Shown one piece after another: positions 1 to 7,129 of a DNA stretch of 8,314 bases (its first letter is position 1; every line of letters starts with the position of its first letter). The notes under the pieces were generated by a model that worked only from the letters and a program-made list of their open reading frames with translations, did not search any database and was not told where the DNA came from. The DNA comes from Bacteroidales bacterium (lineage in GTDB: Bacteria > Bacteroidota > Bacteroidia > Bacteroidales > JAOZTL01), in assembly GCA_029942205.1 (NCBI GenBank), contig JAOZTL010000031.1, positions 4,096-12,409 of the forward strand, given 5' to 3'. The translations under genes and the position numbers were made by a program.

Positions 1-1
1 T

Positions 2-91
2 CACAAAGTAGAAACTCCTAGCGATGAGCACGAACAGCAATTGAACGAAATGGATAAATTAATCGAGAAATTGAATAATAAAAGAAAGTAA
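2..91 (+). CDS. C-terminal end of an unidentified gene (5' truncated by window)
   Basis: An open frame enters from the left edge and stops at TAA (89-91), giving 29 residues that begin HKVETPSDEHEQQ and end KLNNKRK. The tail is strongly charged and hydrophilic with a basic end, and could be the end of a helix or a disordered extension. The 63-nt gap to the next start codon and the shared strand make it the likely upstream neighbour of the lipoprotein gene. No family can be assigned from so short a piece. The reading frame is supported only by the absence of stops and the location of the next gene, so it could be chance. Confidence 0.55.
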   Translation, partial: HKVETPSDEHEQQLNEMDKLIEKLNNKRK

Positions 92-154
92 AGAGATTTT
101 AAGGAACATCAAATTTAGGTTGAAAATCTTAAAAACAACAAATTATAAAAATAC

Positions 155-1084
155 ATGAAAAATAGTCTTATATTATTACTGATCTTAGTGTCGTTTGCTT
201 GCAATAGCGAAACGCAACAACAGGCAGAAAGCACCGACAGTTTACCTGAACTCACATTAATAAAAACAAATCCATACAAACAATTAGACAGCTTTGAAGG
301 CAAACGGTTTGATTTGAGTGGATTGGTGTACAGCAATGAAAAACTATTTGTGGTGGCAGATAAAAAATGGGATCGGTTTATTTATCAAATAGACACCACT
401 ACTACCGAATTTTCAATCACCAAAAACATCGAATTATGTAGTAATCGGAAGCATCTCGACTTGGAAGGAATAGATGCCAATGACAGCTTATTTTTTGTGT
501 CCGACGAAGGAAAAAATAAAATATTCTTCGTTCATAAAAACTCATGTGAACTCACAATGCTAGATTTAGATTGGGAGAAAAATGGAATCGATTTGGGTAA
601 AAATGATAATGATGGCTTTGAAGGACTGGCACTGGATTCGGAAAATCAAATTCTCTACATTGTCAAAGAACGTTCTCCACGCCGACTCTTTGCTGTCGAT
701 CTAAAAACAGGAACTATCACCGAACCCTTCAAAAACATTTTGTTTTCTGATAAAAAAAATCAAGATTTTGCCGATTGTAAATACGAAAATGGATTTTTGT
801 ACTTACTCGAACGCCGACAAAGACGGCTATTAAGACTCGATATTGCTTCGGGAAACACATACAGTTATTCGTACAAAAACAGTATAAATCCCAACGGCAA
901 ACAGCTATACCAAACAAATAAACCACAATATGGAATTGCTGAAGCCTTGCTGCTGACCGATACGCAAATATGGATAGGTTTGGATAATAACGGTAATAAT
1001 ACCACAAAAACGGCACAGGCTCTTGGCTTTAAAGATAATAATCATCCAGTAATCATTTGTTTTGAACGCCCTGCTGATTTTTAA
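155..1084 (+). CDS. Lipoprotein with predicted beta-propeller (phytase-esterase-like / SdiA-regulated type)
   Basis: This is a 309-aa protein. Residues 1-16 form a lipoprotein signal peptide: Lys2, a Leu/Ile-rich core, then SFAC with Cys16 as the lipidation site, so it should be anchored in an envelope membrane. The mature part has at least five similar strand-turn-strand units: about 52-69 (FDLSGLVYSNEKLFVVAD), 101-118 (LDLEGIDANDSLFFVSDE), 153-172 (DGFEGLAL...LYIVKE), 204-219 (DFADCKYENGFLYLLE) and 258-278 (YGIAEALL...IWIGLDNN). Each places a small acidic motif before a hydrophobic strand. That pattern is typical of beta-propellers in the 'esterase-like activity of phytase' and SdiA-regulated families. 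The enzymatic activity is not established: it could be a phosphoesterase or only a binding propeller. The first ATG is chosen because it starts the signal peptide directly. No clear Shine-Dalgarno is present, which is normal for Bacteroidota. It has no obvious functional link to the helicase operon. Confidence 0.9.
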   Translation: MKNSLILLLILVSFACNSETQQQAESTDSLPELTLIKTNPYKQLDSFEGKRFDLSGLVYSNEKLFVVADKKWDRFIYQIDTTTTEFSITKNIELCSNRKHLDLEGIDANDSLFFVSDEGKNKIFFVHKNSCELTMLDLDWEKNGIDLGKNDNDGFEGLALDSENQILYIVKERSPRRLFAVDLKTGTITEPFKNILFSDKKNQDFADCKYENGFLYLLERRQRRLLRLDIASGNTYSYSYKNSINPNGKQLYQTNKPQYGIAEALLLTDTQIWIGLDNNGNNTTKTAQALGFKDNNHPVIICFERPADF

Positions 1085-1136
1085 TCGTAAAAAAAATAAT
1101 TATTTAATACACGAATTTACACCTATTTTATCATGT

Positions 1137-1151
1137 TAAATCATTGATTTA
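1137..1151. promoter_or_regulatory. Perfect 15-bp palindrome upstream of the helicase operon
   Basis: TAAATCA-T-TGATTTA is a perfect dyad with 7-bp arms around one base. It lies in the 196-bp spacer between the lipoprotein gene and the helicase gene, about 130 bp upstream of the helicase ATG. It could be an operator for a dimeric regulator, or chance in AT-rich DNA. Closer to the helicase start the spacer contains two TAATTTG strings (1223-1229 and 1243-1249) that partly resemble the Bacteroidota -7 element TAnnTTTG, but neither has a well-spaced -33 TTG, so no promoter is called. Confidence 0.25.
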
Positions 1152-1280
1152 TAGAACAAATTCGACAAAAATAAATAGATAGAAGACCTAAGCAATAAGC
1201 TTTTTCAGTAAAAATTGCCGTTTAATTTGTTTATTTTATAGATAATTTGCAATTTTAAAAAAAATTCATTTCACTACTCA

Positions 1281-4200
1281 ATGGCACAATTACAAGCAGG
1301 ATATTTCCTCGAAAGTATAAAAAAACTCTTTAGTAATCAAAGTGTTAAATACAAGTTTGATGCTTTGATGAAGCAGCTTTCTTTTTTTGATTTTCAGGCT
1401 GCCGACGACTTGCAAAATAGCAAATCCATTGATGATTCGGTAGTGAAAGTAGCCAATAACATTATTACTAGAGGATTACCTACACGTCCGTCTACTTTTA
1501 TTGAAGATATTTTATCCACTACTTTTTCGCATATCGAAAAAGAAATAACGGAACATGGTGAAATTAGCTATTCATTTAAAAACGAAGACCTTAAAGAAAA
1601 TATTTATCGTGCATTACACGTTATCGATCCACGCATAACGAAAGAAAACCAAAAAACAAGCGAGCAAATCAGCTGGACTGGCGGGCTGGATGGCTACAAG
1701 GAAGATTTTTTGTTTATGTACGTACCCGAATTTATGGGGCAGCATTTTATCCAATTGATTGAGCAAGATCGTGATTTTGAATCAATTCTTCATCATCCTT
1801 CTCAAAAAGAAGATCTTAGTCGTTTTTTGACAAACGAAAAATATGCCTTTACACACAAAACAATAGACTTTGTTCTCGAAACACCTTATTTACATAACGA
1901 GAAAAAAGGAATTGCACTAGAAATAGACGATCGACAATACGAACAACTTTCGGATATTGAGATAAATAAAGCAAAAAATGAAGTTTTTGCTAAAATAAAA
2001 TGGGCAGACAAAGTGATGCTCGAAACATCGAAACTCACACAGCTTAGTACGATAATGAAGCCTTTCATGGAGTTTACGTACAACGAGTATTTCGATATGC
2101 TAACCAAAAACTTCCGTAGCCCGCTATATCGAAAGCAAGATGGGTTGGATGCTTTGCAATTAGCACTTACACCTATTGCTATTGCACGTATACAGAGTAT
2201 TATTATTAAGTATATTCTTGCAGGAAAGCTTGCACTAACGGATGAAAAATGGGATATTGCAATTATTGAAAGAGACGTACCTGCTGCTTTTTTGGCAATT
2301 CGTGATCTAAAAAATTTATTTCAGCATTTGTTTGCTCTCGAAGGCAAAGGGCGTAATTTACCTTCAATTAATTTAAGTTTATACAAAACCACCGAATTTG
2401 ACAAAGCGAAGCTGAATATTCTGTATCAAGGCGAAAAGAAGCTTCTCGAAGAGTTTGATACCCAAGCGACTTACGATTTATTGATCGATTTATCGGTATT
2501 GCAACGCGAGAATTTAATCAATCCTATTATCGATACGGTGGCCAAAAATTTTGCCATTATTCGCTCTGTGCGCTCCTGCCGCACCGAACGTTCATTCAGC
2601 TTTGGCAGTCCAATAGCCTATGATTTGTCTGCGACAAATGAAGAGCCTGCTAGCGAAGCGATCGATTATTTTTTACGTACGATTTTCCGTAAATCTGAAC
2701 TTTTGCCAGGACAAGCGCAATTGATTCATAAAATGTTATCGCAGCAAAATGCATTGGGATACTTACCTACTGGTGGTGGAAAAACATTGGTGTATCAATT
2801 GTGTACGCTGCTTCAGCCAGGTATTACGTTGGCTGTACATCCTTTGCGCTCGTTGATGAAAGACCAATACAAACAACTGCAAAGCCATGGTATCGACGCT
2901 TGGGTGTATCTAAATATTGGGCTGAAAAAACAATACGAAAAGCAGAAAGCTAAAGAACGATTTGAACAGCAAAAAACATTATTTGCATTCATCTCGCCCG
3001 AACGGCTTCAAATACATGACTTTAGAGAACAAATTAGCCGAATGAATAAACACAATATTCCGTTTATGCATTTAGTAATAGACGAAATACATGCTGTATC
3101 GGAATGGAGTCATGACTTTAGACCCGTTTATGTAGGCATGGCTCACACGGCACGTCAATTGTGCTCAAATAGCAAATTGACTATTTTAGGACTCACCGCA
3201 ACGGCCTCCTATGATGTGGTTGAAGATATAAAATATGAATTGGCTCTCGAAAACAATAACATCGTTAGACAAGCTACTGAAACTCCCAAACTTGCTTTTG
3301 AGATAATCCACACCGAATGTTCATCGGTGAAGAAGGATTCGCCTTATTTTCAGGCAAAAAAGACGGTAGCCATGCGAAAGCAGGTACATTTAACAGTACT
3401 ATTAACCAAGCTACTCGAAAATAATAACAAACTATCGCACACACTCATTTATAGCCCCGAAACGCTAGGAATAACAGGCATTAGCACCAATACGAATGAT
3501 GGTATTGCGGATAAAATAACTACTGGTTTTCCTGACATCACGGTTGGTAGTTTTTATGGCTCTACCGATGACTGGACAAACCCTGTTGCAGGAGATTTAT
3601 CGGATATTTCGGAACAAAATTATACTGATTTTATTCAGAATAAGTCAGATGTTTTGGTGGCAACCAAATCGTTTGGAATTGGTGTGAATAAACGGAACTT
3701 GAAAAACATTATTTATTTCAATATGCCCGATTCGGTCGAGGGATTTATTCAACAAGTAAACCGAACGGGCAGAAAAAATGGAACAACCGACTGCTTTATC
3801 TTATTCAACAATTCACCTTTCGATATTGACGATGAGCAAGAAGTGTGGCAGAATGGCGAATTTGAAACGATAGTTAATCAAGTAAGCACTACCGTAGATA
3901 AACAAATACAGCGCAACGAGTTTGAACGAAAATATAGAGGGCGGCGCAGAGAGAAAAACGTTATCGATGAATTTCTGTCGGCAATAGAAGCTCCCAATGA
4001 ATCGCCTGATGAGGTGATTTATGACTTGGTATGGCGTGAATTTAATAGGGTGATTGATTTTGATTATCAACCAAAATACGATCCCATTCGATTGTATATT
4101 AATTCAAACTTTAAATCGTTTGGATACATTGATTTCCGCACAAACAGTATTCATACCGAAAGTTCTGCTTACGATAATGAAACGAGCAAGCAGCTACTCC

Positions 4201-5399
4201 ATTTTGTATTGCTGGAAATAGAAAAGCGTGTAGGCAATGACGTGAATAAATTTGAATGGCTACGAACAAAAGTTACGCTTCAGCAAAATGATGGCATCGA
4301 ACAAATACTGAAAAATCTGAAATTAGGCGAAACATCTCGATTCTCTATTCATTTTAGAAACAACACAATAGGCAAAATTACTGATCTTCTGAACTTGCAC
4401 ACCAGCAAATCATTCACCGAGAAACAAGTACTGGAACTGAGTCGAAAAAATACAGAAGCAATCGACTTTTTAAGTGAGCTTGCCGATTTGGCACGCATCA
4501 ATATTGTTAATAAAGAAATAAACTTACGAGAAGAAATTCACCAATTATATTTTCACGTACGCAATTTGCACGATACGCAATTGGCTCTATTCCGTATGCT
4601 AATGATTGGTGTAATTGATGATTATGTTGTGGATTTCAAGTATAATACGATAGAAATTGTTCTTACGAAAAAAACGGATCTGGAGTATATCAAAACATTT
4701 GAAAACTATTTGTTGCGCTTTGTTTCGGAAAACCGTGTTCGTGATTTGATCGAAACAACACAAAAAGACTCCAATAGTCTGGTTCGTAATTTGTTGTATG
4801 CAGCTATTGATTACACTTATCAAGACATTGTACCGAAGCATTATTTGGCTATCGACGAAATGGAAGCGTTGTGTCATGCGACAATGAGCGAAGGTATGGA
4901 TTCGGAGCAGCGAAATCAAAAAATCAATCAATATTTAGCTTCTTTTTTCGACACAAAATATACCAATTCACTTATTAAGCCTAACTTGCTTGATCGGATA
5001 GAATCAGAATCGGATGATTTGGTGGTAATTAAGGAATTTATTGCACGCATCGGAAACTTAAAAAATAATTGGCAACATTTGCATGCTTCTACGGCAAAAT
5101 TGCTCGAAACCAATTCGCATTTAGTATTCCGTTTTTTGCATGCATACACCAAAATATTACTGAATAATACAGATAATGACAATGAAATCAATCAGTTAAT
5201 TGAATATTTGAATGAATATAAAACACTTAAAAAGCTGGATACGCAAACATACAAGGACGTAGAATCTGATATTATGAACAGTATCTATCAACAAAGTGAT
5301 AGTATAAAAAGTAAAATAGAACCCATATTTTTATTAAAAACACATAACTCTTGGTTATCAAAATTTAACCAACAATTTTTGGCAGGCTATGGACAATAA
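1281..5399 (+). CDS. RecQ-like SF2 helicase with putative N-terminal PD-(D/E)XK-like nuclease domain
   Basis: This 1372-aa protein is roughly twice the length of an ordinary RecQ. The helicase core spans about 465-845: Gln480 (motif 0), LPTGGGKT at 495-502 (Walker A), AVHPLRSLMKDQ at 518-529 (Ia), DEIH at 601-604 (motif II; RecQ normally has DEAH) followed by the RecQ-type aromatic loop SEWSHDFRP at 607-615, LGLTATAS at 636-643 (III), VLVATKSFGIGVNKRN at 791-806 (V) and QQVNRTGRKNG at 824-834 (VI, Arg828 and Arg831). All ATPase and helicase residues look intact, so ATP-driven DNA unwinding, probably 3'-5', is likely. The N-terminal 460 residues are not a known RecQ part. They include TIDFVLE (194-200) and IALEIDDRQY (211-220), which resemble the D...ExD core of Vsr/DUF559-like nucleases. 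The C-terminal part (about 845-1372) is mostly helical and charged, has a basic patch RGRRREK (886-892), and lacks the four-Cys RecQ-Ct zinc site and any visible HRDC domain. No in-frame ATG lies between the stop at 1239 and 1281. The gene overlaps the next by 11 nt. Confidence 0.93.
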   Translation: MAQLQAGYFLESIKKLFSNQSVKYKFDALMKQLSFFDFQAADDLQNSKSIDDSVVKVANNIITRGLPTRPSTFIEDILSTTFSHIEKEITEHGEISYSFKNEDLKENIYRALHVIDPRITKENQKTSEQISWTGGLDGYKEDFLFMYVPEFMGQHFIQLIEQDRDFESILHHPSQKEDLSRFLTNEKYAFTHKTIDFVLETPYLHNEKKGIALEIDDRQYEQLSDIEINKAKNEVFAKIKWADKVMLETSKLTQLSTIMKPFMEFTYNEYFDMLTKNFRSPLYRKQDGLDALQLALTPIAIARIQSIIIKYILAGKLALTDEKWDIAIIERDVPAAFLAIRDLKNLFQHLFALEGKGRNLPSINLSLYKTTEFDKAKLNILYQGEKKLLEEFDTQATYDLLIDLSVLQRENLINPIIDTVAKNFAIIRSVRSCRTERSFSFGSPIAYDLSATNEEPASEAIDYFLRTIFRKSELLPGQAQLIHKMLSQQNALGYLPTGGGKTLVYQLCTLLQPGITLAVHPLRSLMKDQYKQLQSHGIDAWVYLNIGLKKQYEKQKAKERFEQQKTLFAFISPERLQIHDFREQISRMNKHNIPFMHLVIDEIHAVSEWSHDFRPVYVGMAHTARQLCSNSKLTILGLTATASYDVVEDIKYELALENNNIVRQATETPKLAFEIIHTECSSVKKDSPYFQAKKTVAMRKQVHLTVLLTKLLENNNKLSHTLIYSPETLGITGISTNTNDGIADKITTGFPDITVGSFYGSTDDWTNPVAGDLSDISEQNYTDFIQNKSDVLVATKSFGIGVNKRNLKNIIYFNMPDSVEGFIQQVNRTGRKNGTTDCFILFNNSPFDIDDEQEVWQNGEFETIVNQVSTTVDKQIQRNEFERKYRGRRREKNVIDEFLSAIEAPNESPDEVIYDLVWREFNRVIDFDYQPKYDPIRLYINSNFKSFGYIDFRTNSIHTESSAYDNETSKQLLHFVLLEIEKRVGNDVNKFEWLRTKVTLQQNDGIEQILKNLKLGETSRFSIHFRNNTIGKITDLLNLHTSKSFTEKQVLELSRKNTEAIDFLSELADLARINIVNKEINLREEIHQLYFHVRNLHDTQLALFRMLMIGVIDDYVVDFKYNTIEIVLTKKTDLEYIKTFENYLLRFVSENRVRDLIETTQKDSNSLVRNLLYAAIDYTYQDIVPKHYLAIDEMEALCHATMSEGMDSEQRNQKINQYLASFFDTKYTNSLIKPNLLDRIESESDDLVVIKEFIARIGNLKNNWQHLHASTAKLLETNSHLVFRFLHAYTKILLNNTDNDNEINQLIEYLNEYKTLKKLDTQTYKDVESDIMNSIYQQSDSIKSKIEPIFLLKTHNSWLSKFNQQFLAGYGQ

Positions 5400-6129
5400 A
5401 ATCAATGACGAATTACTAAAATTGCAAGATCAGCTTTCGGCTTTGGGTCAAGCAGTAACTCATATCGAAAAAGCAGAGAAAACAGCAACAACCGTTGTGG
5501 ATTCGGCAAAATCGATTCAACAAAAATACGAAGATCATTTAGCTAGCATCAAAGAACGATACGAATCGTATTTCGAGCAAGCGTACCAAAATCTCGAATC
5601 TAAAGTAAACGAACTGACCGATTTGCATCAGGCACAAAATAAAGAAACAACCAAATTACTTGCTGATTATCAGCAAAAAACAAAAGATGCTGAAGAAAAA
5701 AGCTTAGAATTAATCAACCAATCGACAACCAATACTGCTCGAAAAATTGATGGAATGACTAATGCCTATCAACAGCAACTCGACGAAGTAAATGGTTTAC
5801 TTACAGGCTATCTTGAATTGGCACAATCGACTGCTAAGTTACAGGATGAAATAGAAAGTATCGATTTCCCGATGCATTTGGAAAAATCAAATCAAATGCT
5901 TAGCGACATCAATGCCGAAATTGCTATCGTTAAGCTGAAAACAACGGAATTGGATCAATCCGAAAATATCGAGCTGATAAAAACAAAGGTGGCTCGAAAC
6001 AAACGGAAATTAAACACGATACTCTTCTTTATTGTTGTTATTCTGATTGTTGTACTTGGCTTTGGAGTAGATTTATTATTAGAAAAATATCCAGATTTAT
6101 TTTATTTTTTAACACCAACTGCTGAATAA
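5389..6129 (+). CDS. Coiled-coil protein with single C-terminal membrane helix; operon partner of the helicase
   Basis: This 246-aa protein has no signal peptide. Residues 1-200 are almost entirely polar and helix-forming, rich in Gln, Glu, Lys and Ala with spaced hydrophobics, and look like a long coiled coil with a possible break near Pro161. A basic stretch RNKRK (203-207) comes directly before a hydrophobic helix at about 210-231 (ILFFIVVILIVVLGFG...), followed by a tail of about 15 residues ending TPTAE. By the positive-inside rule the coil faces the cytoplasm and the tail lies outside, giving a tail-anchored topology. The ATG lies inside the helicase gene, 11 nt before the end of the helicase stop codon, so translational coupling is likely. 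I do not recognise the family. I infer that it anchors or scaffolds the helicase at the inner membrane. Other helical membrane proteins would look similar at this level, so the partner role rests on gene order. Confidence 0.9.
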   Translation: MDNKINDELLKLQDQLSALGQAVTHIEKAEKTATTVVDSAKSIQQKYEDHLASIKERYESYFEQAYQNLESKVNELTDLHQAQNKETTKLLADYQQKTKDAEEKSLELINQSTTNTARKIDGMTNAYQQQLDEVNGLLTGYLELAQSTAKLQDEIESIDFPMHLEKSNQMLSDINAEIAIVKLKTTELDQSENIELIKTKVARNKRKLNTILFFIVVILIVVLGFGVDLLLEKYPDLFYFLTPTAE

Positions 6130-6130
6130 A

Positions 6131-6159
6131 GATCTTTGTCTTATGTCATGTAGCTTACA
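6131..6159 (+). repeat. Intergenic short repeat, copy A
   Basis: This 29-nt stretch starts one base after the coiled-coil gene's stop codon. It aligns without gaps to copy B (6213-6241) at 21 of 29 positions by eye. Shared blocks are GATCTT, TAT, ATGT and TTAC. Its 3' half is the left arm of the stem-loop at 6140-6184. The function is unknown. Confidence 0.4.
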
Positions 6160-6184
6160 TAAGTACGTAAGCTACATACATAAG
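6140..6184. other. Strong stem-loop with 18-bp arms and one bulge
   Basis: The left arm CTTATGT-(C)-ATGTAGCTTAC (6140-6158) pairs perfectly with GTAAGCTAC-ATACATAAG (6167-6184), apart from the single bulged C at 6147. The loop is 8 nt (6159-6166). It begins 10 nt after the coiled-coil gene's stop codon, so it may end or protect the operon mRNA. No T-run follows it, which argues against a classical intrinsic terminator. The stem also contains a direct repeat: the 11-mer TACATAAGTAC occurs at 6156-6166 and 6177-6187, one 21-bp period apart (two helical turns), so a protein-binding dyad is the alternative. Confidence 0.6.
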
Positions 6185-6212
6185 TACCTTCAATATAAAA
6201 CCATCCATTTAA

Positions 6213-6241
6213 GATCTTCGACCTATTTAATGTTGTTTACG
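6213..6241 (+). repeat. Intergenic short repeat, copy B
   Basis: This copy matches copy A over its full 29 nt and shares CTTCGACCTATTTA (6216-6229) with copy E at 7116-7129 (13 of 14). It also shares ATGTTGyTTACG with copy C. It is followed directly by a small inverted repeat, GCAT-TT-ATGC (6241-6250). It lies in the spacer upstream of the gene at 6322. The function is unknown. Confidence 0.4.
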
Positions 6242-6271
6242 CATTTATGCAAAATCAGCATTATCAAAAGC

Positions 6272-6302
6272 TTAACAGAAAGCAGATATTCATTTAATTT
6301 TA
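6272..6302 (+). promoter_or_regulatory. Weak candidate Bacteroidota promoter for the gene at 6322
   Basis: TAATTTTA at 6295-6302 matches the Bacteroidota -7 consensus TAnnTTTG except for the last base. A TTA at 6272-6274 sits 20 nt upstream, the usual place for the -33 TTG element, with one mismatch. The implied start would leave a leader of only about 10-15 nt before the ATG. In such AT-rich DNA this level of match can arise by chance. Confidence 0.25.
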
Positions 6303-6321
6303 GCCATCAACTTACTTATTT

Positions 6322-7026
6322 ATGTCCTTAAAAAATAAAGACTCTATCATCATTTTGGCTTGGCCAGATACTTTGGCACGTCAAGTAGACATGTGGTATG
6401 ATCTACCATTACGCCTTGTAGGTATCAATAAACATCGCTATTACAAAGCAGGACATGCTGCGGCAGTCTTGGTGGATCACCACACAGGCGAATTGCATTA
6501 TTTTGATTTTGGACGCTACCACCTGCCCACCAAATACGGACGAGTGCGTGATGCAATCTCCGATCCTGATTTGAAAATAAATACTCGTGCCACATTCGAT
6601 CATAAAGGGAATATTTCTAATCTCAAACCCTTACTTGTTTCATTTGCGACCAAAGAGGCTTTTCATGGCGATGGAATTTTATATGCATCGGTATACAAAG
6701 GCATTAGTGTACAGCAAGCTTACCTGTACGCCAAGAAGTTACAAGCCGATAAGGTGCATTATGGACCATTTGATGTGCGAGGAACAAATTGCTCACGCTT
6801 TATCGCATCGCTGGCTAAAGCAGGAAAGCCCGATTGGTGGACACGTATCAGGCTTTCGTTGCCACTTAGTCTTACTCCTACTCCCAAAGGGAATGTGGTA
6901 GTCGCAGCGCAACATAGGCAATATTATACGGTAGAAAATAACGTTTGTACTAAACATTCGCCTGCCTTATGGAAACAAGTAAGCAGCTATGCTTTTCCGA
7001 GTATGAAATTATCGATGAATAGTTAA
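6322..7026 (+). CDS. DUF6695-like protein, putative circularly permuted papain/NlpC-P60-type fold
   Basis: This 234-aa protein has no signal peptide or membrane helix, so it is probably cytoplasmic. Its opening, IIILAWPDTLARQ...MWYD...LGINKHRYYKAGHAAAV, resembles from memory a Bacteroidota family of unknown function catalogued as DUF6695; this could not be checked. Key segments are YKAGHAAAVLVD (41-52), LHYFDFGRYHLPTKYGRVRD (58-77), HYGPFDVRGTNCSRF (146-160) and a C-terminal part with TRIRLSLPLSLTPTPKGNVV (174-193). An N-terminal His (His45) within a hydrophobic strand, a possible second polar residue (His59 or Asp62), and a late Cys in a TNCSRF motif (Cys157) follow the His-then-Cys order of permuted NlpC/P60 (LRAT/YiiX-like) thiol hydrolases or acyltransferases. 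The substrate is unknown. The 192-nt spacer with a stem-loop suggests it is transcribed separately from the helicase operon. The ATG was chosen because the conserved start follows it closely. Confidence 0.88.
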   Translation: MSLKNKDSIIILAWPDTLARQVDMWYDLPLRLVGINKHRYYKAGHAAAVLVDHHTGELHYFDFGRYHLPTKYGRVRDAISDPDLKINTRATFDHKGNISNLKPLLVSFATKEAFHGDGILYASVYKGISVQQAYLYAKKLQADKVHYGPFDVRGTNCSRFIASLAKAGKPDWWTRIRLSLPLSLTPTPKGNVVVAAQHRQYYTVENNVCTKHSPALWKQVSSYAFPSMKLSMNS

Positions 7027-7053
7027 GGTCTTTACCTTTTGATGTTGCTTACG
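7027..7053 (+). repeat. Intergenic short repeat, copy C
   Basis: This stretch starts right after the TAA of the preceding gene. GGTCTTT-ACCT and ATGTTGCTTACG match copy B's GATCTTCGACCT and ATGTTGTTTACG once gaps are allowed. AAGGT-CTTT-ACCTT (7025-7038) is also a 5-bp hairpin over the stop codon followed by two Ts, too weak to call a terminator. Confidence 0.35.
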
Positions 7054-7115
7054 TACTGGTAAAAAACTTTCGGAATCAATAATTTATCAAAAAATATTTG
7101 TATAAATAGCTAATA

Positions 7116-7129
7116 CTTCGACTTATTTA
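7116..7129 (+). repeat. Intergenic short repeat, copy E (partial)
   Basis: CTTCGACTTATTTA matches CTTCGACCTATTTA of copy B (6216-6229) at 13 of 14 positions. Similarity continues loosely into GGTTATTTTA, which corresponds to B's ATGTTGTTTA. This is the closest short match between the two spacers that flank the gene at 6322. Confidence 0.35.

Noticed and set aside
729..1016. 95-codon minus-strand open frame inside the lipoprotein gene
   Set aside because: It is antisense to a gene with clear protein features, and its product is rich in Tyr, Phe, Cys and Arg, as expected from the reverse strand of an AT-rich coding region.
4599..4931. 110-codon minus-strand open frame inside the helicase gene
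   Set aside because: It is fully antisense to an intact helicase frame and shows no recognisable motif; the Ile/Phe-rich content is typical of a shadow frame.
6143..6331. 62-codon open frame on + between the coiled-coil gene and the DUF-type gene
   Set aside because: It starts inside the stem-loop, spans both repeat copies, has a low-complexity composition rich in Tyr, His and Ser, and overlaps the next gene's start. It looks like non-coding DNA.
6587..6901. 104-codon + strand open frame inside the DUF-type gene
   Set aside because: It is out of frame with a conserved-looking protein and has the Arg/His/Leu-rich, motif-free composition of a shadow frame.
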